Positions 25,778-34,762 of a stretch of DNA of 57,405 bases are shown in pieces (positions within the stretch are counted from its first letter, which is position 1; every line of letters begins with the position of its first letter). The position numbers were made by a program, and so were the translations under genes. The notes beneath the pieces are model-generated. The model was not told the DNA's origin. It searched no databases and was given only the letters and a program-made list of their open reading frames with translations. The stretch is from Paenibacillus lupini (GTDB lineage Bacteria > Bacillota > Bacilli > Paenibacillales > Paenibacillaceae): NCBI RefSeq assembly GCF_011761355.1, contig NZ_JAASRW010000008.1, forward strand, positions 1 to 57,405, read 5' to 3'.

Positions 25778-27208
25778 ATGTGGAAGAAACTGCACTTATG
25801 GATCATTATTGTTTTTGCGCTGCTGTTGGTCGCATCTGTCGGCTATGGCGCCCTGTCCTATTACTCCGGGCAGGACACCGTTCCTGAGCAGGTTACAGCC
25901 GGTGGTGTGGATATTAGCGGGCTGCCGATTGATGACGCGCTGAAAAAGCTGGACCAATATGAACAAATGCTGGAGAGTCGAACGATTACCGTCGATGGCA
26001 ACACTGCAGCGGACGCGGAGGGCAGCAAGCAATGGACAGCTGCCGAGATCGGCTATAAAGCGGAATTTATCGGGGTTCGTGAGGAGCTCAAAAAGCTCCG
26101 TTCGGGGAACGTCTGGATACGTTCGAAGTCCCGTTATCATTTTCCGAGCACCTTTGAACTGAAGCAAAGCTATGATCCTGCCGTCTTCGATAAACTTGTT
26201 CATGCGGAGTGGGACTGGATCGACTCGAATGAGCCTGTTAATGCGACTCGTACGATCGCTAGTAATGATAAAGTCGTCTACACCCCTCACACCGATGCTT
26301 ATCGGATAGACGTTGAACCGTTGAAAGAAAAGGTTGCCTCATGGATTGTTGTGCCTGATAGTCAGCTTGGTGGACAGCCAGAACAGACGCTTACGGCCAA
26401 GCTTGAAGTGAAGACCGTCCATCCTGAAATCACATTAGAGAAACTGAAGGATGAAGGCATTGATCGTAAAATCATCGAGTTCACAACAAGCTTCGCCACC
26501 AGCGCTGAAGGTCGTGCTTTTAACGTGACTTCAACGGCTAAAGTGTTAAATGATTGGGTGCTTGAACCCGGTGACGTGTTCTCCTATGGCGATGTAGTGG
26601 CCAAGACCGAAAAGGAATTCGGCTATAAAGAAGCGCCAGTTATTTCGAACGGCAAGCTGGTTCCCGGCATAGGGGGCGGAATCTGTCAGGTATCGAGCAC
26701 CCTGTACAATGCCATTCTCCGCATCTCCGGAATTGATATCGTAGAACGGCGTAATCACTCCCTGCCGGTTGCTTACTTGCCTAAAGGGCAGGATGCCACC
26801 TTCGCCTCCGGCGCCATCGACTTCCGCTTCCGCAATTCGACCGGCAAAAAGCTGATCATCCGAACCGTTGTTGAAGACCGCAAGCTGACAGTGAAGCTGT
26901 TTGGCACGATGCCTGAAAATATCCGCTACGACATCGAATCAAATATCGTGAAAACCGTACAGCCTGCCGTGCAAAAGGTAACCGACAAGTCGCTGGCCGC
27001 TGGCAAGCAGGTCGTTGTACAAAACGGTTCTGTCGGCTATGTCGTAGACACGTTCCGCACCCTAGTGAAAGACGGCAAAAACGTCTCCCGCGAGAAAGTA
27101 TCGCATGATACGTACCGCGCACAGCCAACGATCATTCATGTTGCACCAGGCTCCGGAGGCTCGTCAGGCACGCAAAACTCGGGTGGAGTGGTTGAGGACG
27201 GGATTTAA
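25778..27208 (+). CDS. VanW family protein (YoaR-like), membrane-anchored
   Basis: A 476-residue protein with an N-terminal membrane anchor (LWIIIVFALLLVASVGYGAL), an N-terminal peptidoglycan-binding-like region (VTAGGVDISGLPIDDALKKLDQY and following, about 40-260) and a VanW domain (about 285-420). The VanW domain shows GDVFSYGDVVAKTEKEFGYKEAPVI, GIGGGICQVSSTLYNAI and RRNHSLPVAYLPKGQDATF. VanW domains are common in vancomycin-resistance clusters and as stand-alone wall proteins, and their activity is not established. The ATG at 25778 has AAAGGGTGG at 8 nt. It is transcribed alone, opposite to ftsE, and its tail after the domain is Ser/Gly-rich. No resistance genes are nearby. Confidence 0.9.
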   Translation: MWKKLHLWIIIVFALLLVASVGYGALSYYSGQDTVPEQVTAGGVDISGLPIDDALKKLDQYEQMLESRTITVDGNTAADAEGSKQWTAAEIGYKAEFIGVREELKKLRSGNVWIRSKSRYHFPSTFELKQSYDPAVFDKLVHAEWDWIDSNEPVNATRTIASNDKVVYTPHTDAYRIDVEPLKEKVASWIVVPDSQLGGQPEQTLTAKLEVKTVHPEITLEKLKDEGIDRKIIEFTTSFATSAEGRAFNVTSTAKVLNDWVLEPGDVFSYGDVVAKTEKEFGYKEAPVISNGKLVPGIGGGICQVSSTLYNAILRISGIDIVERRNHSLPVAYLPKGQDATFASGAIDFRFRNSTGKKLIIRTVVEDRKLTVKLFGTMPENIRYDIESNIVKTVQPAVQKVTDKSLAAGKQVVVQNGSVGYVVDTFRTLVKDGKNVSREKVSHDTYRAQPTIIHVAPGSGGSSGTQNSGGVVEDGI

Positions 27209-27371
27209 TGATCCGGAATTGATTCCTGATTCCCCACCTCCATGCTCCCCATCGCAGGCTGGATTTCGTACAACATATTGATGATCAAGAACCCAGCAAC
27301 TTTTCTATATTGGAAAATGTACAGTCAAATCAGCTCTATCCGTCAATTATGACTCATTATGCTGAAATAGA

Positions 27372-27448
27372 TTGGAGAAACTCCAACGCAGCTGTGGCAG
27401 ACAGCTTTCTGGCCCAATTCTGTTGGAGGAAATCCAACGTGGCAGCTT
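27372..27448. repeat. two related short hairpin repeats (TTGGAG...CTCCAA type)
   Basis: Copy 1 (27372-27400) is TTGGAGAAACTCCAACGCAG followed by CTGTGGCAG. Copy 2 (27423-27448) is TTGGAGGAAATCCAACGTGG followed by CAGCTT. Each forms a small hairpin with a 3-4-nt loop, and the two share sequence beyond the stem. They may be a dispersed intergenic repeat of this genome, which cannot be confirmed in one window. Confidence 0.5.
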
Positions 27449-27492
27449 AATAGTTGATAGTAAAGGTACTTCATATGACTAATGAAAATATC

Positions 27493-27537
27493 AAAAGACC
27501 ATCAACACCGCCAGTAATGTGGGGTTGATGGTCTTTT
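27493..27537 (-). terminator. terminator of the arginine operon (possibly bidirectional)
   Basis: AAAAGACCATCAAC / GTTGATGGTCTTTT, a 14-bp perfect stem with an inner ACC/GG(G) region, flanked by T-rich sequence on both strands. It ends the leftward arg operon 20 bp after argH and could also stop the rightward VanW transcript. Confidence 0.85.
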
Positions 27538-27556
27538 GTTTAGTCACATATACGAA

Positions 27557-28972
27557 TTAACGGCTTTTCTCCGCGAATTCGGTTACCCAAGCGGCCGTTT
27601 GCTCGAGCACTTGCTCGGCACGGGCAATAGCTGCTTCTACTTGTACTTTTGCCGTGCCGCCATACACGTTGCGGGCGTTTACGACTTGCTCCGGCTGGAG
27701 CACGTTGTAGATGCGGTCGTCGAACAGCTGCGAGAACTGCTTGAACTCTTCCAATGTCAGATCAAGCAGATATTTGTTCTGCTCGATGCAGTACAATACC
27801 GTCTTGCCGATCACTTCATGCGCTTGACGGAACGGCAGGCCTTTGCCAACGAGGAAGTCAGCGATGTCCGTTGCATTCGAGAAGTCTTGGTTAACGGCTT
27901 GACGCATCTGCTCTTTGTTCACCTTCATCGTTGCGATCATTGGTGCGAACAGTTGAAGCGCGCCTTGCATCGTTTTCACAGTATCAAACATGCCTTCTTT
28001 GTCTTCCTGCATGTCCTTGTTGTAAGCAAGCGGCAGTGATTTCAGCACCGTCAAGAGGCCAACAAGGTTGCCGTAGACACGGCCCGTTTTACCGCGTACA
28101 AGCTCTGGTACGTCTGGGTTCTTCTTCTGCGGCATAATGCTGCTGCCTGTGCAGAATGCATCATCCAGCTCAACAAAACGGAACTCCGTGCTCGACCACA
28201 AGATGAGCTCTTCGCTAAGGCGCGACAAGTGCATCATGATGATCGAGGCATGGGACAGGAACTCCAGAATAAAGTCGCGGTCACTTACCGCATCCAGACT
28301 GTTCTCATACACTCGGTCAAACTTCAGCTGGCTAGCGACAAAATGACGATCGATCGGGAACGTTGTTCCTGCCAAAGCGCCTGCGCCAAGCGGCAGCATG
28401 TTGATACGCTTATAGCTGTCTTGCAGACGCTCCAAGTCACGGCCAAACATCGAAACGTAAGCCATCAGATGGTGAGCGAACAGGATCGGCTGCGCACGCT
28501 GCAAATGCGTGTAGCCCGGCACGATCGTGTCGATGTTCGCTTTCGCTTGCTCGATCAGAGACGACTGCAGCTTATGCAGCATGTCCACGAATTCAACAAC
28601 ACGTTTGCGCAGGTACAAATGCATGTCCGTTGCCACTTGGTCATTACGGCTGCGGCCAGTATGAAGTTTACCGCCAACTGGACCAACATCGTCGATCAGT
28701 GTTTTTTCGATATTCATATGAATGTCTTCATCCGAAATGGAGAACTCGATATCATTGCGTTTGATGCGCTGCAGTACACGATGCAGACCGTCCTTGATTG
28801 CCTCTACGTCATCTGCAGGCAGAATGCCTTGCTTGCCAAGCATTGTTACATGTGCCAAGCTGCCTTGAATATCCTCTTCAGCAAGCTCTTTATCGAACAT
28901 AATCGATGCTGTATATTCCTCTACCAATTGGTCGGTTTTCTTCGTGAACCGGCCGCCCCACAATTTGCTCAC
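27557..28972 (-). CDS. argH: argininosuccinate lyase ArgH
   Basis: Cleaves argininosuccinate to arginine and fumarate, the last step of arginine synthesis. A 471-residue member of the fumarase/aspartase superfamily. Motifs are the N-terminal LWGGRFT, HTGRSRNDQVATD, the THLQRAQP region with the catalytic His and the flexible signature loop GSSIMPQKKNPD. The gene is last in the arg operon, 83 bp after argG. Confidence 0.97.
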   Translation of the reverse strand: MSKLWGGRFTKKTDQLVEEYTASIMFDKELAEEDIQGSLAHVTMLGKQGILPADDVEAIKDGLHRVLQRIKRNDIEFSISDEDIHMNIEKTLIDDVGPVGGKLHTGRSRNDQVATDMHLYLRKRVVEFVDMLHKLQSSLIEQAKANIDTIVPGYTHLQRAQPILFAHHLMAYVSMFGRDLERLQDSYKRINMLPLGAGALAGTTFPIDRHFVASQLKFDRVYENSLDAVSDRDFILEFLSHASIIMMHLSRLSEELILWSSTEFRFVELDDAFCTGSSIMPQKKNPDVPELVRGKTGRVYGNLVGLLTVLKSLPLAYNKDMQEDKEGMFDTVKTMQGALQLFAPMIATMKVNKEQMRQAVNQDFSNATDIADFLVGKGLPFRQAHEVIGKTVLYCIEQNKYLLDLTLEEFKQFSQLFDDRIYNVLQPEQVVNARNVYGGTAKVQVEAAIARAEQVLEQTAAWVTEFAEKSR

Positions 28973-29055
28973 TCGTTACACTCCCTCCCGAATGGTCATA
29001 AGGCCGCTAGATGTGAAATGAACATTTAACGGCCTAAATGATTATTCGGTTTATA

Positions 29056-30291
29056 TTATTTCTTGCTTTGTTCTACACCGGAAGATACTTTCAGACGAAG
29101 CGCGTTCAGACGGATGAAGCCAGTTGCATCGCCTTGGTCATACGCTTGCGAAGGATCTGCTTCCATCGTTGCAATATCCGGGTTGTACAAGCTTACTGGG
29201 CTCTTCACGCCAGCGCCGATTACATTACCTTTATATAGTTTCAGGCGAACAACGCCTGTTACGTTCTTTTGCGACTCCGTTACAAGGGTTTGCAGGGCAA
29301 GACGCTCAGGTGCGAACCAGAAGCCGTTGTATACGAGTTGTGCATATTTCGAGATCAGGGAATCACGAAGGTTCATGACTTCGCGGTCCATCGTGAGCGA
29401 TTCCATTTTACGGTGTGCTGTGAACAGGATTGTGCCACCTGGTGTCTCGTACACGCCGCGGCTCTTCATGCCAACGAAGCGGTTCTCTACCATGTCTACA
29501 CGGCCGATACCATGCTTGCCGCCCAGCTCATTCAATTTATCCATAACGCCAAGTGGGCTCAGCTTATCGCCGTTAATTGCGATACAGTCGCCAGCTTCAA
29601 ACGTCAGCTCAACGTATTCCGCTTGATCCGGAGCATTCTCCGGGGACACGCTCAGGACATACATTTCTTCGTTCGACTCTGCACTTGGATCAAACCAAGG
29701 ATCCTCAAGCATACCGGACTCGAAGCTGATGTGCAGCAGGTTGCGGTCTGTCGAGTAAGGCTTAGAAGCCGAAGCCGTAACCGGAATGCCATGCTTCTCA
29801 GCAAAAGCGATCATTTCAGCGCGGCCTGGGAACTCTTCCCGGAAGCGTTCTTCACGCCAAGGCGCGATCACTTTAATGTCTGGAGCCAGAGCAGCTACGC
29901 CAAGCTCGAAACGAACTTGGTCATTACCTTTGCCCGTTGCACCGTGTGCGATCATCGTTGCGCCTTCAGCGCGAGCGATCTCAACCATACGTTTTGCAAT
30001 CAGAGGACGTGCAATCGATGTGCCAAGCAGGTATTGGCCTTCATACAGCGCAGCCGCTTGGAACATTGGGAAAATGAAATCACTTGCGAATTCAGCGCGC
30101 AGGTCATCGATGTATACTTTTGATGCGCCAGTTGCCAGAGCTTTTGCCTCGAGGCCGTCAAGCTCTTCTTTTTGACCGATATCGGCTGTGAATGCGATGA
30201 TTTCTGCGTCGTAAGTTTCTTTCAACCATTTCAAGATGATGGACGTATCCAGTCCGCCGGAATAGGCCAGTACAATTTTTTCCTTCGCCAT
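29056..30291 (-). CDS. argG: argininosuccinate synthase ArgG
   Basis: Joins citrulline and aspartate in an ATP-dependent reaction. The N-terminal PP-loop LAYSGGLDTS marks the N-type ATP pyrophosphatase fold. AHGATGKGNDQVRFE and KPYSTDRNLLHISFE are family motifs. The start is taken at ATG 30291 (MAKEKIVLAYSGG) with AGGAG five bases upstream. An in-frame GTG at 30306 would place the ribosome site inside the gene. It lies 45 bp downstream of argF, and a palindrome spanning the argF stop (30323-30337) could be a regulator site. Confidence 0.97.
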   Translation of the reverse strand: MAKEKIVLAYSGGLDTSIILKWLKETYDAEIIAFTADIGQKEELDGLEAKALATGASKVYIDDLRAEFASDFIFPMFQAAALYEGQYLLGTSIARPLIAKRMVEIARAEGATMIAHGATGKGNDQVRFELGVAALAPDIKVIAPWREERFREEFPGRAEMIAFAEKHGIPVTASASKPYSTDRNLLHISFESGMLEDPWFDPSAESNEEMYVLSVSPENAPDQAEYVELTFEAGDCIAINGDKLSPLGVMDKLNELGGKHGIGRVDMVENRFVGMKSRGVYETPGGTILFTAHRKMESLTMDREVMNLRDSLISKYAQLVYNGFWFAPERLALQTLVTESQKNVTGVVRLKLYKGNVIGAGVKSPVSLYNPDIATMEADPSQAYDQGDATGFIRLNALRLKVSSGVEQSKK

Positions 30292-30322
30292 AATTTCTCC
30301 TAGCACCCCTTTGATTTATTTA

Positions 30323-30337
30323 AGCATATTAAATGCT
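30323..30337. promoter_or_regulatory. palindrome between argF and argG, possible ArgR half-fit
   Basis: AGCATATTAAATGCT has 5-bp inverted arms and an A/T core like an ARG box, but the core is one base longer than the consensus TGNATWWWWATNCA and the outer bases differ. It overlaps the argF stop codon. Confidence 0.25.
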
Positions 30338-31292
30338 ACATGATTGCTGCCATAATCGCTTTTTGCGCATGCAGACGGTTTTCCGCCTGGTCGAAAATAA
30401 TCGAGTTCGGGCCGTCGATAACCCCTTCGCTTACTTCCTCACCGCGGTGAGCAGGCAGGCAGTGCATGAACAGGTAATCTTTCTTCGCATATTTCGCCAA
30501 AGCTTCGTTCACTTGATAGCCTGCAAATGCAAGCTCACGTTCCTTCTGCTCCGCTTCTTGCCCCATGCTCGCCCATACGTCGGAGTAAATAACGTCAGCA
30601 TTATCGACTGCTTCCTTCGGATCATGGCACAGGTGAATACGTGCGCCAGTTTCCTTCGCATGATCGATCGATTGCTGCACCAAATCTGGATCCGGCTCAT
30701 AGCCTTCCGGTGTCGCGATAGAGATATCAACACCCAGCTTCGCAGCGCCCATCATAAGCGAGTGCACCACATTGTTGCCATCACCGATGTAAGCGAGCTT
30801 CAGCCCTTGCAGGCGTCCTTTGTGCTCAAGGATCGTTTGGTAGTCCGCCAGCGCTTGGCATGGGTGGGACAGATCTGTAAGGCCGTTAATAACCGGAATC
30901 GTTGCTCCGCGTGCCAGCTCCACAACAGTACGGTGAGCGAAAGTACGAATCATGATGCCGTCGAGGTAACGGGACAAGACTTGTGCCGTATCAAGAATCG
31001 GCTCGCCACGGCCGATTTGCAGATCGTTGCCGCTCAGGAACAGCCCTTGGCCGCCCAATTGGTAGATACCAACTTCAAACGATACACGGGTACGTGTGGA
31101 AGACTTTTCGAAGATCATCCCCAGTGTTTTCCCCTTCAGCGGCTGATAAACTTCACCGGCCTTTTGCTTCTTCTTCAAATCAATTGCAAGGTCGATCAAA
31201 TACCGAATTTCTTCCGGCGTATAATCAACCAGCATGAGAAAGTCCCGGCCTTTCAAGCTAGCCGCCAAATCTTCCTTAACTGTCTCTTGCAT
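30336..31292 (-). CDS. argF: ornithine carbamoyltransferase ArgF
   Basis: Transfers the carbamoyl group to ornithine to give citrulline. Carbamoyl-phosphate site SSTRTRVSFEVG, the HPCQALAD motif, and the ornithine-site HCLPAHRGEEV are all intact. The length of 318 residues is normal. The start codon ATG at 31292 has AGGAGG 7 nt upstream. A large imperfect hairpin fills the 117-bp gap to argD and ends right before this ribosome binding site. Confidence 0.97.
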   Translation of the reverse strand: MQETVKEDLAASLKGRDFLMLVDYTPEEIRYLIDLAIDLKKKQKAGEVYQPLKGKTLGMIFEKSSTRTRVSFEVGIYQLGGQGLFLSGNDLQIGRGEPILDTAQVLSRYLDGIMIRTFAHRTVVELARGATIPVINGLTDLSHPCQALADYQTILEHKGRLQGLKLAYIGDGNNVVHSLMMGAAKLGVDISIATPEGYEPDPDLVQQSIDHAKETGARIHLCHDPKEAVDNADVIYSDVWASMGQEAEQKERELAFAGYQVNEALAKYAKKDYLFMHCLPAHRGEEVSEGVIDGPNSIIFDQAENRLHAQKAIMAAIM

Positions 31293-31308
31293 ATCTCTAC
31301 CTCCTACA

Positions 31309-31355
31309 ATGAATTATCACCACGATGACCATGATTGGTCATTGTGATGATTCAT
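31309..31355 (-). promoter_or_regulatory. leader hairpin immediately upstream of the argF ribosome binding site
   Basis: ATGAATTATCAC...GATGACC pairs with GGTCATTGTGATGATTCAT across a short loop, with a 3-nt bulge. It has no T run, so it is not a terminator. It could stabilise the processed argF-G-H part of the message or affect its translation. Confidence 0.4.
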
Positions 31356-31409
31356 ACTTCGAAAGCATAAGCTTAAGAATGATCACATCACACGAACTAT
31401 TTCAAGCCG

Positions 31410-32609
31410 TTAAGCTTTAACCGCATTAGCTAACAATGATTTCAAAATTGCTACTGCCTGGTCTATCTCTTCTTTTGTCACCAGAAGATTAGGCAAGAGG
31501 CGAACGACATTAGGTCCAGCCGAAATGACGAGCAGGCCTTGTTCCTGTGCTGCTGTCAAAACGGAACCAATCGGCTCCACGCACTCGATGCCAACGATAA
31601 GACCTTGGCCGCGTACTTCCTTCACGAACGAGTTACCAGCCAGATTCTCTTTCAACTGATCCATCAAGTAAGCGCCCATCTCAGCCGCACGCTCCGGCAA
31701 CTTGTCGCCAACGATCGTTTCGACCGTTGCTTTCACAGCTGCAGTTGCAATTGGCGTACCACCAAAGGTTGAACCGTGGCTACCTGGTCCAAATGCTTCG
31801 CGAAGCTTATCCTTCGCAACCGCCGCGCCAACCGGGAACCCGCTTCCAAGACCTTTTGCCAGGGTGAAAATATCCGGTTCAATGCCGTAATGCTCATAAG
31901 CGAACAGCTTGCCTGTACGGCCCATCCCCGTCTGAATCTCATCCACGATAACCAGAATGCCGTTCTCTTCACAAAGCTTCACCATAGCATGCACAAACGC
32001 CGGGTCAGCTGGGAAAATACCGCCTTCAGCTTGGATCATCTCAAGCATGACAGCTGCTGTTTTATCGGAGATCGCAGCTTTCAGTGCTTCGATATCGTTA
32101 TAAGGAATATATTTAAATCCTTCCGGCAAAGGCGCAAAGCCTTCCTTCACCTTCTCTTGTCCTGTCGCTGTCAGAGTTGCCAGCGTACGGCCGTGGAAGG
32201 ATTGTTCAAACGTAATAATCTCATACCGTCCGTTGCTTCGCACCTTCTGCTGGTAACGGCGCGCCATCTTAATTGCCGCTTCATTTGCTTCAGCACCGGA
32301 GTTACAGAAGAAGACGGCATCACCGCTGCTGTTCGAGGTGATCAGGTGAGCTGCCTCTTCCTGATTCGGAATCCGGAACAAGTTCGAGACATGCCACAGC
32401 TCATCAAGCTGCTTGATGAGCGCTTCTTTCACTTGCTTCGGCGCATGACCGAGGTTCGTAACGGCAATGCCGCTCATGAAATCAAGATATTTATTGCCTT
32501 TGTCATCCCAAAGCCAGCTTCCTTCGCCTTTCACAAGTGCGATCGGATATCTTGCATACGTTGGCAGCAAGGATTGCTCAGGTGCTGCCGTTACTTTCGT
32601 GTCGCTCAT
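31410..32609 (-). CDS. argD: acetylornithine aminotransferase ArgD
   Basis: A PLP-dependent class III aminotransferase converting N-acetylglutamate semialdehyde to N-acetylornithine. Motifs are FCNSGAEANEAAIKMAR, SFHGRT, the cofactor-binding VDEIQTGMGRTG and the lysine in TLAKGLGSGFPVGA. The length of 399 residues is normal. It lies 18 bp after argB in the operon, and a 117-bp gap with a hairpin separates it from argF. Confidence 0.96.
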   Translation of the reverse strand: MSDTKVTAAPEQSLLPTYARYPIALVKGEGSWLWDDKGNKYLDFMSGIAVTNLGHAPKQVKEALIKQLDELWHVSNLFRIPNQEEAAHLITSNSSGDAVFFCNSGAEANEAAIKMARRYQQKVRSNGRYEIITFEQSFHGRTLATLTATGQEKVKEGFAPLPEGFKYIPYNDIEALKAAISDKTAAVMLEMIQAEGGIFPADPAFVHAMVKLCEENGILVIVDEIQTGMGRTGKLFAYEHYGIEPDIFTLAKGLGSGFPVGAAVAKDKLREAFGPGSHGSTFGGTPIATAAVKATVETIVGDKLPERAAEMGAYLMDQLKENLAGNSFVKEVRGQGLIVGIECVEPIGSVLTAAQEQGLLVISAGPNVVRLLPNLLVTKEEIDQAVAILKSLLANAVKA

Positions 32610-32627
32610 CGTGCATACCGCCCTTCT

Positions 32628-33416
32628 CTACTCTTGTACGATCCGTGTTCCGACGCCGCCTTCGCGCACCGCTTTACTCAGTACACCTGGCACTTCGCCG
32701 CTGACAATAACAACCTCGCGCACGCGTCCTTGAATGCATTGCACCGCTGCGCGTACTTTCGGAATCATGCCGCCGTAAATTTCACCGCTTGCAATCATCT
32801 CTTCGATCTCTGGTACAGTCACTGATGGAAGAACTAGTTTCTCACCATCAACTGTACGCATAATGCCTGGTACATCGGTTACTACGATCATCTGCTCGAC
32901 GCCAAGGTGAGAAGCGACTGCACCAGCAGCTGTATCGGCGTTAATGTTGTAGCGCTGTCCGTTGGCATCAATACCGATAGGAGCGATAACCGGCATATAA
33001 CCCATCGCCATAACGCCTTCGATCACTTCTGCATTCACGTCTGTTACATCACCAACAAAGCCGATTTCCGCACTGTTTGCTACCGGCTTCGCTTGAATCA
33101 GTAAGCCGTCCACACCGGACAAGCCTAGTGCCTTCGCACCGTTTGTCTGGATTTTTCGAACAATTTCTTTATTAATTCGGCCCGCAAGCACCATCTCAAC
33201 CACGTCGAGTACATCTTCATTCGTCTTGCGCAGACCGTTTACGAATGCTGTCTCAATCCCAAGCTTCGTCAGCGTCTCAGAGATCGCCGGACCACCGCCA
33301 TGGACAATAACCGGGTGAACACCGGACTGCTGAAGCTCACGCAGCTCGCCGAAGAAAGAATCGGGAAGCGCCGCCAGCGTGCTGCCGCCGCATTTCATTA
33401 CAAAACGTTGTGCCAT
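32628..33416 (-). CDS. argB: acetylglutamate kinase ArgB
   Basis: Phosphorylates N-acetylglutamate. The amino acid kinase fold shows KCGGSTLAALPDSFF near the N-terminus, VIVHGGGPAIS, NINADTAAGAVASHL and the VTDVPGIM motif. A 262-residue protein, the usual length for the non-feedback-extended type. It lies 27 bp downstream of argJ. Confidence 0.96.
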   Translation of the reverse strand: MAQRFVMKCGGSTLAALPDSFFGELRELQQSGVHPVIVHGGGPAISETLTKLGIETAFVNGLRKTNEDVLDVVEMVLAGRINKEIVRKIQTNGAKALGLSGVDGLLIQAKPVANSAEIGFVGDVTDVNAEVIEGVMAMGYMPVIAPIGIDANGQRYNINADTAAGAVASHLGVEQMIVVTDVPGIMRTVDGEKLVLPSVTVPEIEEMIASGEIYGGMIPKVRAAVQCIQGRVREVVIVSGEVPGVLSKAVREGGVGTRIVQE

Positions 33417-33443
33417 GTAAATCTGCTCTCCTCTGCCCTAGCG

Positions 33444-34685
33444 TTACGTACGATATGCCGCGTTAATGCGGACATAATCATAAGTGAGGTCACAGCCCCA
33501 TGCCGTTGCCGTGCCGTTATCCATATGCAGGTCGACGCGGATCACAACCGTATCGCCCTTCAAATATTCAAGCGCTGCGTCTTCATCGAACGCGACCGGA
33601 CGGGACTCTTCAAGCGTCACGATATCACCGATTCGCACGTCTACTGTATCCGGGTTAACAGGCTGACCTGCACGGCCAACGGCTGCAATAATCCTGCCCC
33701 AGTTCGCATCTGCACCAAACACCGCGGATTTCACAAGGGAAGAACCAATAACTGTCTTCGCGATGGCATTAGCTGCTTCATCATTGACTGCGCCATGCAC
33801 TTGCACTTCTACGAGCTTTGTTGCGCCTTCACCATCACGGGCAATTGCTTTCGCCAGCACTTCGCAAACATGACGAAGACCTGCTGAGAAGGCTGCCCAG
33901 CCTTCATGTGCCGGTGTCAGCTCGTTGTTGCCTGCAAGCCCACTTGCCATTGCAACGAGCATATCATTTGTGCTTGTATCGCCATCTACCGTAATCATGT
34001 TAAATGTATAGTTTGTTGCTTCGCGGAGCAAAGTCTGCAGCGATTCGCTGCCGATTGCCGCATCCGTCGTAACAAAGCCAAGCATAGTCGCCATATTCGG
34101 ATGAATCATACCGGAGCCTTTTGCTGCACCAGCAATATGTACCGTCTGGCCATCGATTTCAACCGCTACACATACCATTTTTTGTACAAGGTCAGTCGTC
34201 AGGATTGCTTGGCAGAAGCCGTCTGCTGCATTTCGGTCAGCTTGCAGCTGCGCTGGCAGCGCATCAATACCGGCACGCACCTTATCCATCTTAAGGTTCT
34301 CACCGATAACACCTGTCGAAGCTACTGCCACTTGATCGGCAGACACACCAATAGACTCGGCAAAGCGTGAACGCATCTCGAAAGCGTCTGCTTCCCCTTG
34401 CTTACCGGTAACTGCATTCGCATTACCGCTGTTCACGATAACCGCACGCAGATAACCATCGGATTCGATGCTGTCGCGTGTTACTTTGATTGGTGCCGCT
34501 TGAAACACATTTGTTGTGTATACGCCTGCGGCTGCCGCAGGAACTTCACATACGATTGCGCCAAGGTCATGGCGTGTTGTCTTTTTCAGGCCGCAGTGGA
34601 GTCCACCGGCTTTAAATCCTTTAGGAGTTGTAATCGACCCGTCCGAGACGACCGAATACAGCGTAGCAGCTTGCACCTGTCCCAT
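33444..34685 (-). CDS. argJ: bifunctional glutamate N-acetyltransferase / ornithine acetyltransferase ArgJ
   Basis: Recycles the acetyl group from acetylornithine to glutamate, making argA unnecessary in the cyclic pathway. The chain self-cleaves before the nucleophilic threonine in HPNMATMLGF. Other family motifs are GLHCGLKKTTRHDLG, VVNSGNANAVTG and AVASTGVIGENL. I take ATG at 34685 (MGQVQAATL), preceded by GAAGGAGATACGAGGAGAA. A GTG at 34706 is possible and would add seven residues. The gene is 77 bp downstream of argC. Confidence 0.95.
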   Translation of the reverse strand: MGQVQAATLYSVVSDGSITTPKGFKAGGLHCGLKKTTRHDLGAIVCEVPAAAAGVYTTNVFQAAPIKVTRDSIESDGYLRAVIVNSGNANAVTGKQGEADAFEMRSRFAESIGVSADQVAVASTGVIGENLKMDKVRAGIDALPAQLQADRNAADGFCQAILTTDLVQKMVCVAVEIDGQTVHIAGAAKGSGMIHPNMATMLGFVTTDAAIGSESLQTLLREATNYTFNMITVDGDTSTNDMLVAMASGLAGNNELTPAHEGWAAFSAGLRHVCEVLAKAIARDGEGATKLVEVQVHGAVNDEAANAIAKTVIGSSLVKSAVFGADANWGRIIAAVGRAGQPVNPDTVDVRIGDIVTLEESRPVAFDEDAALEYLKGDTVVIRVDLHMDNGTATAWGCDLTYDYVRINAAYRT

Positions 34686-34762
34686 TTCTCCTCGTATCTC
34701 CTTCACCTGTACGAATAATTGCTCTAGTCAAAAATGAATAAGTATAATGACAAATTAAACTT

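Larger units (their letters stand above)
27209..27556. other. intergenic region, convergent
   Basis: Contains a pair of related TTGGA-type hairpin repeats (27372-27448) and the argH terminator (27493-27537). No further gene seen. Confidence 0.7.

Noticed and set aside
28229..29029. Plus-strand ORF of 266 codons opposite argH
   Set aside because: A shadow of argH, which has full family motifs on the other strand. No ribosome site or protein family is recognisable in the antisense frame.
30333..31328. Plus-strand ORF of 331 codons opposite argF
   Set aside because: A complete overlap with argF in reverse, a composition typical of antisense frames.
32628..32825. Overlap of plus-strand ORF 31776-32825 with argD and argB
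   Set aside because: It spans two well-defined arg genes in antisense and has no start context.
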